Below are positions 35,373 through 44,373 of a DNA stretch of 64,000 nucleotides, piece after piece. The translations under genes and the position numbers were made by a program. This DNA comes from Pedobacter sp. PF22-3 (GTDB taxonomy: Bacteria; Bacteroidota; Bacteroidia; Sphingobacteriales; Sphingobacteriaceae), in the NCBI RefSeq assembly GCF_026239555.1, contig NZ_JAPIVP010000001.1:620001-684000 (forward strand), read 5' to 3'. The notes beneath the pieces were generated by a model, which ran no database searches, had not been told where the DNA came from, and saw only the letters and a program-made list of their open reading frames with translations. How positions within the stretch are numbered: the first letter of the stretch is position 1; each line of letters opens with the position of its first letter.

Positions 35373-36377
35373 ATGCAGCATCTCTTTCCCGCACAATACT
35401 CCACTTTATCAGCCGCTGCTTTAAAAAATTATTTAATTGAAGCTTATCAGTTAGATCCATGTACGACCTGCCGTTTACTCATCAGAAATGTAAGCGACAC
35501 CTATATCCTGGAAAATCAGAACCAGAAATATATCTTCAAAATTTATCGCGATGCGCACCGCAAACGCAACGAAATTGAAGCTGAAATAGAATTGCTGAAC
35601 ATTTTAATCGCCAATGGAAATTCAGTTTCCTATCCCATTAATGATGTGGAAGGAAAGCAGATCCAACAGTTTAATGCTATTGAGGGTTTAAGAAATGGCA
35701 TATTGTTTTCGTTTGCCGAGGGAAAAGTAATTTTAGACCTTGAGGATAGGCATCTCATTCAGTTGGGGCATGATATGGCTAAATTGCATCAAAGCACTTC
35801 GTCAATTAAACTAAACAATCCAAGACCGGTATTTAACTTCGAAACAACCTTATTTGAGCCTTTGAAATACCTCGAATCTCATTTTTCAGAAATGAAAGAA
35901 GAATATGAATACTTAAGTAATATTTCAGAAAAAGTAGTTCAAAAGTTTAAAGAATTCGATACTTCAACCTTCAGTTATGGCTATTGCCATTACGATTTCT
36001 TTCCTAAAAACTTCCACTTTGATGAACAGGGGAAAATCACCTTCTTTGATTTCGATTTTGCAGGAGAAGGTTATCTGATTAATGACCTAATGTCCTTCCT
36101 TAACCATTATTTCTTCCATCAATTGAATAACCTAATTTCTAAAGAACAGGCAGAAAAGGATTTCGATACTTTTTTAAATGCCTACCAAAAAGTTAGGCCC
36201 TTAACAAATGATGAATTAAAGGCCATTCCTTATCTGGGCGTTACCTTTCATATTTTTTTCCTTAAATTCTTTTACGATAATTATGATGATTGGTCGAACA
36301 TATTTTTAACGCCACGATATACTAAACACCGTGTTGGATTGATTAAAAAGTGGGAAGAATTGTATTGTAACTTTTAG
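35373..36377 (+). CDS. Aminoglycoside-phosphotransferase-like kinase
   Basis: 334 residues of the APH/choline-kinase fold. The N-lobe has the ATP lysine in QKYIFKIYRD. The catalytic loop is CHYDFFPKNFHF near residues 205-216, equivalent to HxDxxxxN, and the metal-binding Asp is in ITFFDFDFAG. Members phosphorylate small molecules such as aminoglycosides, homoserine, choline or fructosamine, and the substrate cannot be told from sequence. There is no reason to claim antibiotic resistance. The gene precedes a dienelactone hydrolase in the same direction. Confidence 0.88.
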   Translation: MQHLFPAQYSTLSAAALKNYLIEAYQLDPCTTCRLLIRNVSDTYILENQNQKYIFKIYRDAHRKRNEIEAEIELLNILIANGNSVSYPINDVEGKQIQQFNAIEGLRNGILFSFAEGKVILDLEDRHLIQLGHDMAKLHQSTSSIKLNNPRPVFNFETTLFEPLKYLESHFSEMKEEYEYLSNISEKVVQKFKEFDTSTFSYGYCHYDFFPKNFHFDEQGKITFFDFDFAGEGYLINDLMSFLNHYFFHQLNNLISKEQAEKDFDTFLNAYQKVRPLTNDELKAIPYLGVTFHIFFLKFFYDNYDDWSNIFLTPRYTKHRVGLIKKWEELYCNF

Positions 36378-36438
36378 GCAAGGCTAGGTTAAATATCAGC
36401 TTCCTTTTTTATCTTGTAATTATATCAAAATCAATAAG

Positions 36439-37302
36439 ATGGACCAGAAAATAATTAACCTGTACGATGAGTACACCCACAGTCAGATCGGTAGAAAAGA
36501 TTTTATGAAAAAGTTGGCAATACTGGCTGGCAGTACAGCTTTGGCCATGACGATCCTGCCTATGCTGGAGAATAACTATGCTGCTGCTGCAGATTTTAAT
36601 AGTGATGATATCGAAGTTGAAAATATCACTTATACTGGTATTGATGGTGAAATGAAAGCAGTATTGGCTAAACCAAAAGGTAAAAAGAATTTGGGCTGTG
36701 TATTGGTTATTCATGAAAACAGGGGCTTAAATCCACATATTATTGATGTAACCAAACGTATTGCCGCCGAAGGCTTTCTGGCTTTGGGCGTTGACGCCCT
36801 TTCGCCGCTTGGTGGAACGCCTGCAGATGAAGATAAGGGACGCGAGCTGATTGGCAAATTAGATCCTAAAAAAAACCTCCAGAATTATTTAAGGGGACTT
36901 GATTATTTACGAAAGAGAAAAGATGGCAACGGCAAAGTAGGCTGTGTTGGCTTTTGCTGGGGCGGTGGCATGGCTAATAAATTAGCGGTTAACGATCCTA
37001 AACTGCAAGCCGCAGTGGCTTATTATGGGGCGCAGGCCAATGCTGCCGATGTTCCTAAAATTAAAGCGAGTTTAATGCTGCATTACGCCGGTTTAGATGA
37101 AAGGATTAATGCTGGCATTCCAGCTTACGAACAGGCTTTGAAAGACAATAAGATTAATTACAAAATTTACATCTACGACGGGGTAAACCATGCTTTTAAC
37201 AACAATACCTCGCCTACCCGCTACAATGAAGCTGCCGCAAAACTCGCCTGGAGCAGAACAATTGACCTGTTTAAGCATAAATTGGCGGTGTTAACGAGGT
37301 AG
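36439..37302 (+). CDS. Exported dienelactone hydrolase family protein
   Basis: 287 residues. The N-terminus has GRKDFMKKLAILAGSTALAM, a Tat-like signal with an Arg-Lys pair and hydrophobic core, so the enzyme is likely exported folded. The hydrolase domain (about 65-285) has LVIHENRGLNPHI, the cysteine nucleophile in VGFCWGGGMA, the acid in GLDERI and the histidine in NHAF. Such proteins hydrolyse lactones or esters. It follows the APH-like kinase by 61 bp. Confidence 0.9.
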   Translation: MDQKIINLYDEYTHSQIGRKDFMKKLAILAGSTALAMTILPMLENNYAAAADFNSDDIEVENITYTGIDGEMKAVLAKPKGKKNLGCVLVIHENRGLNPHIIDVTKRIAAEGFLALGVDALSPLGGTPADEDKGRELIGKLDPKKNLQNYLRGLDYLRKRKDGNGKVGCVGFCWGGGMANKLAVNDPKLQAAVAYYGAQANAADVPKIKASLMLHYAGLDERINAGIPAYEQALKDNKINYKIYIYDGVNHAFNNNTSPTRYNEAAAKLAWSRTIDLFKHKLAVLTR

Positions 37303-37323
37303 TAATAATTTCTTTCATAAGAT

Positions 37324-37426
37324 CGTCATTGCGAGAAGGCTTTTTCAGCCGACGAAGCAATCTTAATGCGACAGTTCAATTATCCAGCGTTGTAAGATTG
37401 CTTCGTCGTTCCTCCTCGCAATGACG
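37324..37426. repeat. CGTCATTGC element, 103 bp
   Basis: Terminal inverted repeats CGTCATTGCGAG and CTCGCAATGACG are followed inward by ACGAAGCAATCTTA and its complement TAAGATTGCTTCGT. It shares the core CAATCTTAATGC with the element at 20149. It is located between convergent genes. Confidence 0.85.
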
Positions 37427-37487
37427 GCTTTTTTATGGAGTAATCCTCATTAATAATGCTCAGCTATGTATGTGATAAAAAACCAAC

Positions 37488-38450
37488 CTAAAACAAGTCT
37501 GTCTTTAGCATGGTCTTCAAAATATTCGATTGAACATCAAAATTATTGAGGTGATTCAGGAAATTGATATCCGATATTTTACCATAACTATCTTCCAATA
37601 AATGAACAACATCATTGGGAATGGCGGTTTTTAAAACCGCCGCGTTACTTTTTAATTTATCGTTTTTATACTGCAATTCTTGTACAATCCGCTCCCGTTC
37701 TGAAAGGTTGTTTGTCATGTCTAAATCTTTCAAAATGGTTAGATCGCAGAACAGAAATAGGTTTCTACTGGGGAAAAACAGGTAATAATAGTCTTCATCT
37801 AAAAATTTATAAACTTCAACAACCATTTCTCCCGATTTTAAACCAATATAAAATTCGGTCCGGAAATCGTTCTTACAAAGCTTACCCATCAATTTTTTCT
37901 CAATGGTTGCATACACATTCGTATATACTTGTTTACCCTGAAAATCAATCAGTTTAGAAAACTGATCTGTAGTGAGATCGAAATAAAAATCATTGGCGTA
38001 TTTGGAACTAAAAACATTGATGTTTTTTGAAAAGGGAAAATCTGAACTCAGCTCAGATAATACGCTGAACAGCTTCCTAAGCGATAAGTTAATTTTAAGC
38101 GACTGTTTTTGTTTATCCTGCTGAAAATTTTTCTGATCAATGAGCGAACCCGCCATTCGATCGATCAGTTCTTCATTCAGATCAATTTCATCATAAATGA
38201 GCGATACGTTTTTCTCGTTGCTCTTTTTAATCTTTCTAAGCAGTTCGATTACACTATCGGTAAATTGAAGGTGGAAAAGATCTAATTTTTCGATCTCCAA
38301 CTCTTCATTATTGGCAAAAAGTTGATGAATAACCTGGCTCCGCAGGTAAATTTTATAAATCACCTCATCATCAAAAAACACAGAGAGCAACTGCAAACGG
38401 TTGATCTCTGCGCTTGATTTTTTGAGAATATTTAAACGGTATTCATCCAT
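37488..38450 (-). CDS. Unknown protein at the end of the Ter cluster
   Basis: 320 residues without a signal peptide or membrane helix. The N-terminal half is helical and charged (EELEIEKLDLFHLQFTDSVIELLRKIKKS). The second half has beta-like segments (TEFYIGLKSGEMVVEVYKF, YYYLFFPSRNLFLFCDL) and ends in long helices. I recognise no family. It starts 7 bp after the TelA-like gene, so it belongs to the same operon. The context (TerC, TerD, TelA) suggests a role in the Ter membrane-stress complex, which is inference only. Confidence 0.75.
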   Translation of the reverse strand: MDEYRLNILKKSSAEINRLQLLSVFFDDEVIYKIYLRSQVIHQLFANNEELEIEKLDLFHLQFTDSVIELLRKIKKSNEKNVSLIYDEIDLNEELIDRMAGSLIDQKNFQQDKQKQSLKINLSLRKLFSVLSELSSDFPFSKNINVFSSKYANDFYFDLTTDQFSKLIDFQGKQVYTNVYATIEKKLMGKLCKNDFRTEFYIGLKSGEMVVEVYKFLDEDYYYLFFPSRNLFLFCDLTILKDLDMTNNLSERERIVQELQYKNDKLKSNAAVLKTAIPNDVVHLLEDSYGKISDINFLNHLNNFDVQSNILKTMLKTDLF

Positions 38451-38457
38451 ATTTTAA

Positions 38458-39555
38458 TTAATTCACCCTCGTTACGTTCTTTTTCAACTCTGCTTCCAAA
38501 GTTTTAAGTTCGCCATCCAACACTCTTCTACTCTGTGCACCTGCTTCATGGATCTGTTTCACCTCGTTAAGGGTTTCAATCAGCGATGAAGTGGTTCGTT
38601 TCAAGGTTTCCAAAGATACTACTGTTTTTTCATTCTCTTTGGCTACATCAATACTGTTTTGTTTTAGCATCTCTGCATTTTTCTGCAAAATGGTATTGGT
38701 GGTATCCGAAATTTTCTTCTGCATCTCTACATTGGCCTTTTGCCTTTGTAAAGCAACCGCAATAGTCAATTGGTTTTTCCATACCGGAATGGTGGTAGAA
38801 ACAATCGACTGTGCTTTTTCTGCAATAGAAGTGTTGTTGTTCTGCACCACACGGATCTGTGCTAAAGATTGCAACATAATAAAACGCACAATCTTCATAT
38901 CGGCCAGTCTCTTATCCAATCGACTAATAAAATCCCTTAAATCGGCAATTTCATAATCCTGGTAATCGGCCGGGCGACCTTCCATTTCGGCTAGTTTAAT
39001 ACTTAGTTCGTTGTACTTTAACTGCCCGGCAATAATCAGTTCTTCCATCTGGTGGATATAACCAACGTTGCTATCGAACATGGTTTGCAGCGAGCTGTTA
39101 TCTTTAATTGAATTTAATCTTCCGGCTTTAATTTTGTTGGTAATTTTATCAATATTATTGACCACCACATCATATTTCTGGAAAAGTTTCTTCACATCAA
39201 CCACTAAATTTTTTAAGAATGGAATTCTCGAGATAAAACTCTTAAAGCCGCTCTGTTCTAATTCAGATACATCGATATAATTCAGTTCGGTTAGCAGTTC
39301 GTTAATTAAACCACCAACTTCGCCACTGTTGTAGGTACGTACAGACGATAAAAAATCGTTACTGTATTTCTCCATTGAGTTTTGGGCATCGCTTCCATAA
39401 TTCAGGATCGAATTTACATCCGATGGTTCTAACGATTTTCCAATTTCCTTATATTTAGTTGTTTCCTCGGCTGTTATTTTTTCGAGGTCAACATTTCCGT
39501 CCTTATCCAGTTTAACCGGAGTAAGGGCCTGAGTAACGTTTGGGTTGGTTTCCAT
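38458..39555 (-). CDS. telA: TelA-like toxic anion resistance protein
   Basis: 365 residues. A long alpha-helical protein with the PF05816 pattern: about 100-365 is coiled-coil (IRVVQNNNTSIAEKAQSIVSTT, PVWKNQLTIAVALQRQKANVEMQKKISDTTN, VSLETLKRTTSSLIETLNEV). The conserved PVWKNQL core is characteristic. Family members take part in tellurite/toxic-anion resistance and are commonly co-encoded with TerD proteins. It is in an operon between the TerD genes and the unknown protein. Confidence 0.9.
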   Translation of the reverse strand: METNPNVTQALTPVKLDKDGNVDLEKITAEETTKYKEIGKSLEPSDVNSILNYGSDAQNSMEKYSNDFLSSVRTYNSGEVGGLINELLTELNYIDVSELEQSGFKSFISRIPFLKNLVVDVKKLFQKYDVVVNNIDKITNKIKAGRLNSIKDNSSLQTMFDSNVGYIHQMEELIIAGQLKYNELSIKLAEMEGRPADYQDYEIADLRDFISRLDKRLADMKIVRFIMLQSLAQIRVVQNNNTSIAEKAQSIVSTTIPVWKNQLTIAVALQRQKANVEMQKKISDTTNTILQKNAEMLKQNSIDVAKENEKTVVSLETLKRTTSSLIETLNEVKQIHEAGAQSRRVLDGELKTLEAELKKNVTRVN

Positions 39556-39583
39556 AATTTGATCAATTACCAGCTTTTACGGC

Positions 39584-40198
39584 TTATAAATAGTTTTGAG
39601 TTACGGTTTTAACGGTATCTTCCAGTTTTCTATCTTTGGTTGGTTCGCCAATGGCATTAAATTTCCATTCGCCGTTTTTCTTGTAAAAAACACCCATTAC
39701 CATTGATACATGACCTGCAAAATTGGCTCCATTAGCAATGTCGAATTTAGCAAAAACCTCGTTCACACGTTTCGTTGTGCCTTCATAAATACGGATGGAA
39801 GCAAAAGGAATAGTACCAAAATCATGGCCTCTAAAGCTGTTTAATACAAAGGCAACATAGTTTACATTAGCATCCAACTGCGAAAAATCGAGGGTGATGA
39901 TCTCGTTATCTAAACCATCATCGCCACCCATATCGCCAGTTAAATCATCGCCACTATGTTTTACCGAACCATTTTTAGATTTAAGGTTACCAAAGTACAC
40001 TACCTCTAAAAGCTGTTTGTTTTCGTTATATAAAGCACAGCTTGCGTCTAAATCTACTGCCTCTTTTGACGATCCGAAGCCAAATAAGCCTTTCTTTTCA
40101 ATTGCACCCCAGTTGATCCCAACACAGGCTTGTTGAAGTGTGCTTCCATTGCTTTTTTCCAGACTGATACGTTGTCCTTTTTGAAGATTGATTGCCAT
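39584..40198 (-). CDS. TerD domain protein (paralogue 1)
   Basis: 204 residues beginning MAINLQKGQRISL, the usual start of TerD proteins. The calcium-binding loop region reads SGDDLTGDMGGDDGLDNEI and the terminal part RGHDFGTIPFASIRIYEGTTKR and then the beta-strand GRIYK-like VMGVFYKKNGEWKF. TerD domains bind calcium and act in tellurite/phage/stress resistance. It has the added ~20 residues after the domain. It is 4 bp downstream of the second TerD gene, and both have the same first six residues. Confidence 0.93.
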   Translation of the reverse strand: MAINLQKGQRISLEKSNGSTLQQACVGINWGAIEKKGLFGFGSSKEAVDLDASCALYNENKQLLEVVYFGNLKSKNGSVKHSGDDLTGDMGGDDGLDNEIITLDFSQLDANVNYVAFVLNSFRGHDFGTIPFASIRIYEGTTKRVNEVFAKFDIANGANFAGHVSMVMGVFYKKNGEWKFNAIGEPTKDRKLEDTVKTVTQNYL

Positions 40199-40202
40199 AA
40201 TA

Positions 40203-40757
40203 TTATTGATATTTGTTTAAATAATCCTGTAAACCGCCTTTCATACCTACGCCAACAGCTTCAAATTTCCATTTGCCTTCGCGTTTGTAAATCCTTCCGA
40301 ATTCTACAGCTGTTTCAATAGAGAAGTCTTCTTCTAATTCATATTTCAAAATTACCTCATTGGTTACCGCATCAAAAATACGGATGAAAGAATTTCTAAC
40401 CTGACCAAAATTCTGTCTTCTGCTTTCTGCATCATGAATGGTTACCACAACGCAAATCTCATTTACTTTGGCATCAGCCTTGGTTAAATCAATTTTAATC
40501 TGCTCATCATCGCCGTCACCATCACCTGTTAAATTATCACCTGTATGTTCTACTGCCCCATCTGGTGAAACCAGGTTATTGTAGAACACAAAATTTTCGT
40601 CAGAAATTAGTTTTTTCTGGTCATTTAATATAAAAATTGAAGCATCTAAATCGAATGCAGAACCTGTTGAAGAGCTGTTGGTATCCCATCCTAAACCTAT
40701 TGTAAATTTAGGAGCATCGATATTTTCTCTTTGCCCCTTTTGCAAATTAATAGCCAT
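40203..40757 (-). CDS. TerD domain protein (paralogue 2)
   Basis: 184 residues. The start MAINLQKGQRENID and the acidic loop DNLTGDGDGDDEQIKIDL are the classical TerD calcium site, more canonical than in the downstream paralogue. It ends RIYKREGKWKFEAVGVGMKGGLQDYLNKYQ. It is encoded in tandem with the other TerD and 2 bp after the phosphoribosyltransferase-like gene, so the complete set is one transcription unit. Confidence 0.95.
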   Translation of the reverse strand: MAINLQKGQRENIDAPKFTIGLGWDTNSSSTGSAFDLDASIFILNDQKKLISDENFVFYNNLVSPDGAVEHTGDNLTGDGDGDDEQIKIDLTKADAKVNEICVVVTIHDAESRRQNFGQVRNSFIRIFDAVTNEVILKYELEEDFSIETAVEFGRIYKREGKWKFEAVGVGMKGGLQDYLNKYQ

Positions 40758-40759
40758 AT

Positions 40760-41596
40760 TTAAATTAATTTATAATTGTTGTTTTTGATATAGTCTTTTA
40801 TAAGATGTAAATTTTTAGAGTACGCCTCTATGGTATGGTAATTATTCCCTAGCGACAGGTCGTAAAGCTGATTAATAAAATCGGTACTCCTGCGTTCTAA
40901 AAAGATGGTAAAACTGCTCGAAGTCGTATTTAAAATGTATTTCACAATACGGGTATTAAACCTGAAATTGCCGCTATCAATAATATCTTCCAGGTCAAAG
41001 ATTGATTTGATCTGATGGTAATTCAGGAAGTTTTCTATATTGGGATGGATGTTTTTATTCACCAGTTCGGCAAAATAAAGCATATGCATTTCGTTCTTTA
41101 AACCATACTCCTTCGCCATTTTTAAAATCATCCGCTCATGGCTCCCGGTAATCCTGATATCATCCAGAAATAATAGTGTTTTACCCGTTAGAAAATCTTT
41201 ATCAATATGGAATGAATCGTTACCAATGAGCGACAGCCTTTCTTCAGCACTTAATTCGCCATAATCTTCTTTGTAGGTAATGGTTCTATGCACCTTGGTT
41301 TCCTGTACGGCTAAACCACCGTTTTCAACCAGCCAGCGGTTAAGCTGGCAAACGAAATAGTTTTTCATGGCAAAAGTTGCCGTAGGGATAAAACTGTAAG
41401 GACTGGAAATAACCACAATCTGATCGGTAATTAAATTATCGGCCAGGTAATACCTGATAAAACCGTCTGCGAGGTCTTTTCCAAAATATCTGGCAACCAG
41501 ATCATCACCAAATTTAAAACGGCTGTAATCATCGGCACTAAAGCCAAAATCGACGGTATTGTCTATTTTGTGAAGAGAGAAATTATACGGTATCAT
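40760..41596 (-). CDS. Phosphoribosyltransferase-like protein of the Ter cluster
   Basis: 278 residues. The PRPP-binding motif is LLFLDDIRITGSHERM near residues 143-158, which carries the paired acidic residues and TG of class I PRTases. The rest does not resemble purine or pyrimidine salvage enzymes. PRTases of this kind occur in Ter stress operons together with a HAD phosphatase, and were proposed in comparative genomics (Anantharaman, Iyer and Aravind) to make a nucleoside-like metabolite. It overlaps the HAD gene by 14 bp. Confidence 0.8.
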   Translation of the reverse strand: MIPYNFSLHKIDNTVDFGFSADDYSRFKFGDDLVARYFGKDLADGFIRYYLADNLITDQIVVISSPYSFIPTATFAMKNYFVCQLNRWLVENGGLAVQETKVHRTITYKEDYGELSAEERLSLIGNDSFHIDKDFLTGKTLLFLDDIRITGSHERMILKMAKEYGLKNEMHMLYFAELVNKNIHPNIENFLNYHQIKSIFDLEDIIDSGNFRFNTRIVKYILNTTSSSFTIFLERRSTDFINQLYDLSLGNNYHTIEAYSKNLHLIKDYIKNNNYKLI

Positions 41597-42287
41597 AGAG
41601 TAGGTTTAAGATAGATAATTTGTTGGAATTGATCAGCATACTGTTAATACCCATTGCTTCTGCACCGCGAATGTCGGCATGGGGATTATCTCCAACATGG
41701 ATCACTTCTGATAACAATAATCCAGGATGTTTTGTTCTGTCAATACGGTCTAACATCAACTGAAAAAAGCCTGCATTGGGTTTAGACATGCGTACCTCAT
41801 CAGAATAAAGCTGAAAATCTATAAACTGACCGATGCCTAAATGTTCGATGACTTTTTTTAAGGTTTTACCTTTAATAAAGCCAGTGTTACTTAGTATATT
41901 GGTAGAGCTTTTACCCGAATCTTTAATCTTTTCCAATACAGCTAAACAATCATCACAGTAAAGTTGAGGCATATGGTTAAATACGATCTGCTCCATATCC
42001 TGGTCGAGCACTTTTAGATCCACATCACTAAAGTTGAAATCGTAATCATTGATCATACTGATGATCATTAAATACATTTCATCAGCATCAACATTTTTAC
42101 CGGCTTTTTCATTAATGGCATTTACCATTAAATCTACCTGGCGAAAAGTGATGGCAATTTCATCAATGCTTTTATGCTTGCTATTAAAATTTCTGAAAAA
42201 ATACTGAACCCGTTCCTGCTTATAAGTTGGATTAGACTTAATCAACGTTAACCAAAGATCGAATGAGTAGTGTTTGTAAAAAGCCAT
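41583..42287 (-). CDS. HAD-family hydrolase of the Ter cluster
   Basis: 234 residues. Motif I is HYSFDLWLTLIKS near residues 6-18 (Asp, with W in place of the second Asp), motif II is the Thr/Ser in ILSNTGFI, motif III includes KPNAG, and motif IV is VIHVGDNPHADIRGAEAMG. The D-x-W-x-T form occurs in many HAD subfamilies that still act on phosphates. It probably acts with the overlapping PRTase-like protein on a phosphorylated nucleoside-like compound, though this is inference from gene linkage. Confidence 0.88.
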   Translation of the reverse strand: MAFYKHYSFDLWLTLIKSNPTYKQERVQYFFRNFNSKHKSIDEIAITFRQVDLMVNAINEKAGKNVDADEMYLMIISMINDYDFNFSDVDLKVLDQDMEQIVFNHMPQLYCDDCLAVLEKIKDSGKSSTNILSNTGFIKGKTLKKVIEHLGIGQFIDFQLYSDEVRMSKPNAGFFQLMLDRIDRTKHPGLLLSEVIHVGDNPHADIRGAEAMGINSMLINSNKLSILNLLYDTV

Positions 42288-42391
42288 TGCACCCTGTTTC
42301 GTAATCTGTTTAATAAATTCTAATATTACACATTTGATTGTATAATCAGAAGCGGTTGATTGTAAGATTTATGACAGACAAGCCGTAAAAT

Positions 42392-43207
42392 TTACGATTT
42401 ATCCAATACTTCTTCAGCTTCTTCCGAAATAACAATATCGCTTTTGTGTTTTTTGGGATAGTTAAACAAAAGAGAGGTTAATACCGGTATAATGAAAATA
42501 GCTACAGTAAAAATAGACACGAAAAGATCTGTTTTCTCCCCTTCAATGGCATGAGAAATTGGCGACTCCGGATAAAAATGCGTAAATAATGAAGAGGTAA
42601 GTTTAATACCCAAAACACCAATTACAATAAATGCCACTGTTTCTAAAAAAGTAAATTTCTCCATCAGTTTTACAAAAGCCTGTGCCACAAAGCGCATGGC
42701 CAAAATACCGATAAAAACACCAATATAGATTAACCAGATGTGGTCGGTAAATGCTACCGCAGCAAAAACATTATCAATAGAGAAGGCCAAATCCATCACT
42801 TCTACCAAGGCAACAGTAGCCCAAAAAGTACCCACCAAGCCAACAGTAGATTTATAGATCCAGCTTTTGCTTTTATCTACTTCCTCTTCTTCCTCATTCT
42901 TTTTACTGTTCTTTTTTCTAAAATAATCGAAAGCAAGGTATAATAAGTATAAACCGCCAAGTGGTTTTAACCACCAGATTTTAACTAACCATGCTGCTAA
43001 GAATAAACAGATTCCCCTGAAAACATAAGCACCGATAATGCCATATTTTAGTGCTTTTTCTCTTTGCGATTTAGGCAGATCCATTACCATGGTAGCCAAA
43101 ACAGCAGCATTATCAACCGATAATAAACTCTCGATTACAATTAAGTTTAAAATAATTAATAATCCAGCTTGTATATCATCACCTAAAATTGTGTGCAAAA
43201 AATCCAT
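42392..43207 (-). CDS. terC: TerC family integral membrane protein
   Basis: 271 residues. About seven helices, with the two TerC motifs ESLLSVDNAAVLATM near residues 26-40 and DLAFSIDNVFAAVAF near 130-145, each carrying a conserved Asp-Asn pair. A charged cytoplasmic loop KKNSKKNEEEEEVDKSKS lies between. TerC proteins are thought to scaffold the Ter complex or transport metal (manganese export in some). It is first in the cluster, with 104 bp before the HAD gene, so an internal promoter is possible. Confidence 0.93.
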   Translation of the reverse strand: MDFLHTILGDDIQAGLLIILNLIVIESLLSVDNAAVLATMVMDLPKSQREKALKYGIIGAYVFRGICLFLAAWLVKIWWLKPLGGLYLLYLAFDYFRKKNSKKNEEEEEVDKSKSWIYKSTVGLVGTFWATVALVEVMDLAFSIDNVFAAVAFTDHIWLIYIGVFIGILAMRFVAQAFVKLMEKFTFLETVAFIVIGVLGIKLTSSLFTHFYPESPISHAIEGEKTDLFVSIFTVAIFIIPVLTSLLFNYPKKHKSDIVISEEAEEVLDKS

Positions 43208-43346
43208 CGAGCGATTGTGTATATGTTTTAAATTAAAGTTTTAGTTAACAGCAAAGAAACAAAATTTTATCATTTCCGCTATTTAAATTATTGTTTTATT
43301 GTTAGAATGGCAGTTATTAAAATTGTTACATATTCGAAGCCTAATA

Positions 43347-44366
43347 TTAATTGGCAGCATCTAACTGATAGATTACGCCATTATTGCCAGCTAACAAAAC
43401 TGCTGTGCCTTTTTTAGCTTTTTGAACAGCATTAAAACTCTTATTTGAAATCTGTTTCCAGTGCTCACCGCCATCGGTAGAAATATCAACGCCTGAAGTA
43501 CCTGCAGCAATTAAAATTTTAGCATTAATATAAGTCACAGCCGATCGAAAACCTAAAACCGGACTAGCCGGCTTTTGCCAGTTTTTGCCTCCATCGTTTG
43601 TTAAAAGCACATTATTCGAATTTTCTTTATCCTTTAAATAGTTACCGCCAACAACTATACCCGTTTTTTCGTTAAAAAAATCAATAGAGAAAGGGCCTGT
43701 ACTCCCCTCGCCCTGTAAAATCGGGCATTTGAATACCTGCCAGGTTTGTCCGTAATTCAGAGAAAAGTAGATATTAGACACGGTTCCCCCTGTTGCAATC
43801 CAGGTTTTACCCCCTGGCAATGTTTTAACGGTGGTTCCACTTGCCGCAAAACTGGCTTCTCCTTTAGTCAGGTTGATTTTTAGACTTTTTGAAATATCCT
43901 GCCAGCTTTTGCCTGCATCGACAGTTTTAAGCAATTGCATTTTATCATTTATGGGATCGCCGAAAATGATTCCTCTATTTTTATCCCAAAAACCTAAACC
44001 ATCCAAAAATATTGCTGAATCTACATTTTTATAATTTTCTGTCCAGGTTTCTCCTCCATCAACGGTTTTTAAGATATAAGCTGGCGATGCAATGCCTACA
44101 ATAATAGCCTGTTTATCATCGAAAGCTTCAATATCCCTGAAATCGATTTTTCCGTAACCTTTCGGGTTTACCCATTTCCAGGTGATACCGCCATCAATGG
44201 TTTTACCAACTGCTCCATTACTCCCGCTTACCCAGGTAACCTGATCGGATACCACACTTAATCCGCGTAAGCTGGTTTTGGTATGCTCATTTAAAGGTTT
44301 TATGGAATACGACTGCGCGGTGCAAAAAAAAGGTGCCAATAAAAGGCACCATAAAATTTTCTTCAT
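43347..44366 (-). CDS. Exported YCF48/BNR-repeat beta-propeller protein
   Basis: 339 residues with the signal peptide MKKILWCLLLAPFFCTAQS. Repeats of the form TxDGGxTWxxx occur at least six times (KTIDGGITWKWV, KTVDGGETWTEN, KTVDAGKSWQDI, SLNYGQTWQVF, LTNDGGKNWQKP, STDGGEHWKQI), giving a beta-propeller. Related propellers are photosystem-II assembly factor YCF48 or sialidase-like binding proteins; no catalytic residues are evident. The next gene starts 7 bp upstream, so it is co-transcribed with the DUF2147 gene. Confidence 0.85.
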   Translation of the reverse strand: MKKILWCLLLAPFFCTAQSYSIKPLNEHTKTSLRGLSVVSDQVTWVSGSNGAVGKTIDGGITWKWVNPKGYGKIDFRDIEAFDDKQAIIVGIASPAYILKTVDGGETWTENYKNVDSAIFLDGLGFWDKNRGIIFGDPINDKMQLLKTVDAGKSWQDISKSLKINLTKGEASFAASGTTVKTLPGGKTWIATGGTVSNIYFSLNYGQTWQVFKCPILQGEGSTGPFSIDFFNEKTGIVVGGNYLKDKENSNNVLLTNDGGKNWQKPASPVLGFRSAVTYINAKILIAAGTSGVDISTDGGEHWKQISNKSFNAVQKAKKGTAVLLAGNNGVIYQLDAAN

Positions 44367-44373
44367 TTATAAA

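Noticed and set aside
35373..36377. Antibiotic resistance gene
   Set aside because: The APH fold is shared by kinases of many small metabolites; nothing in the sequence points to an aminoglycoside substrate.
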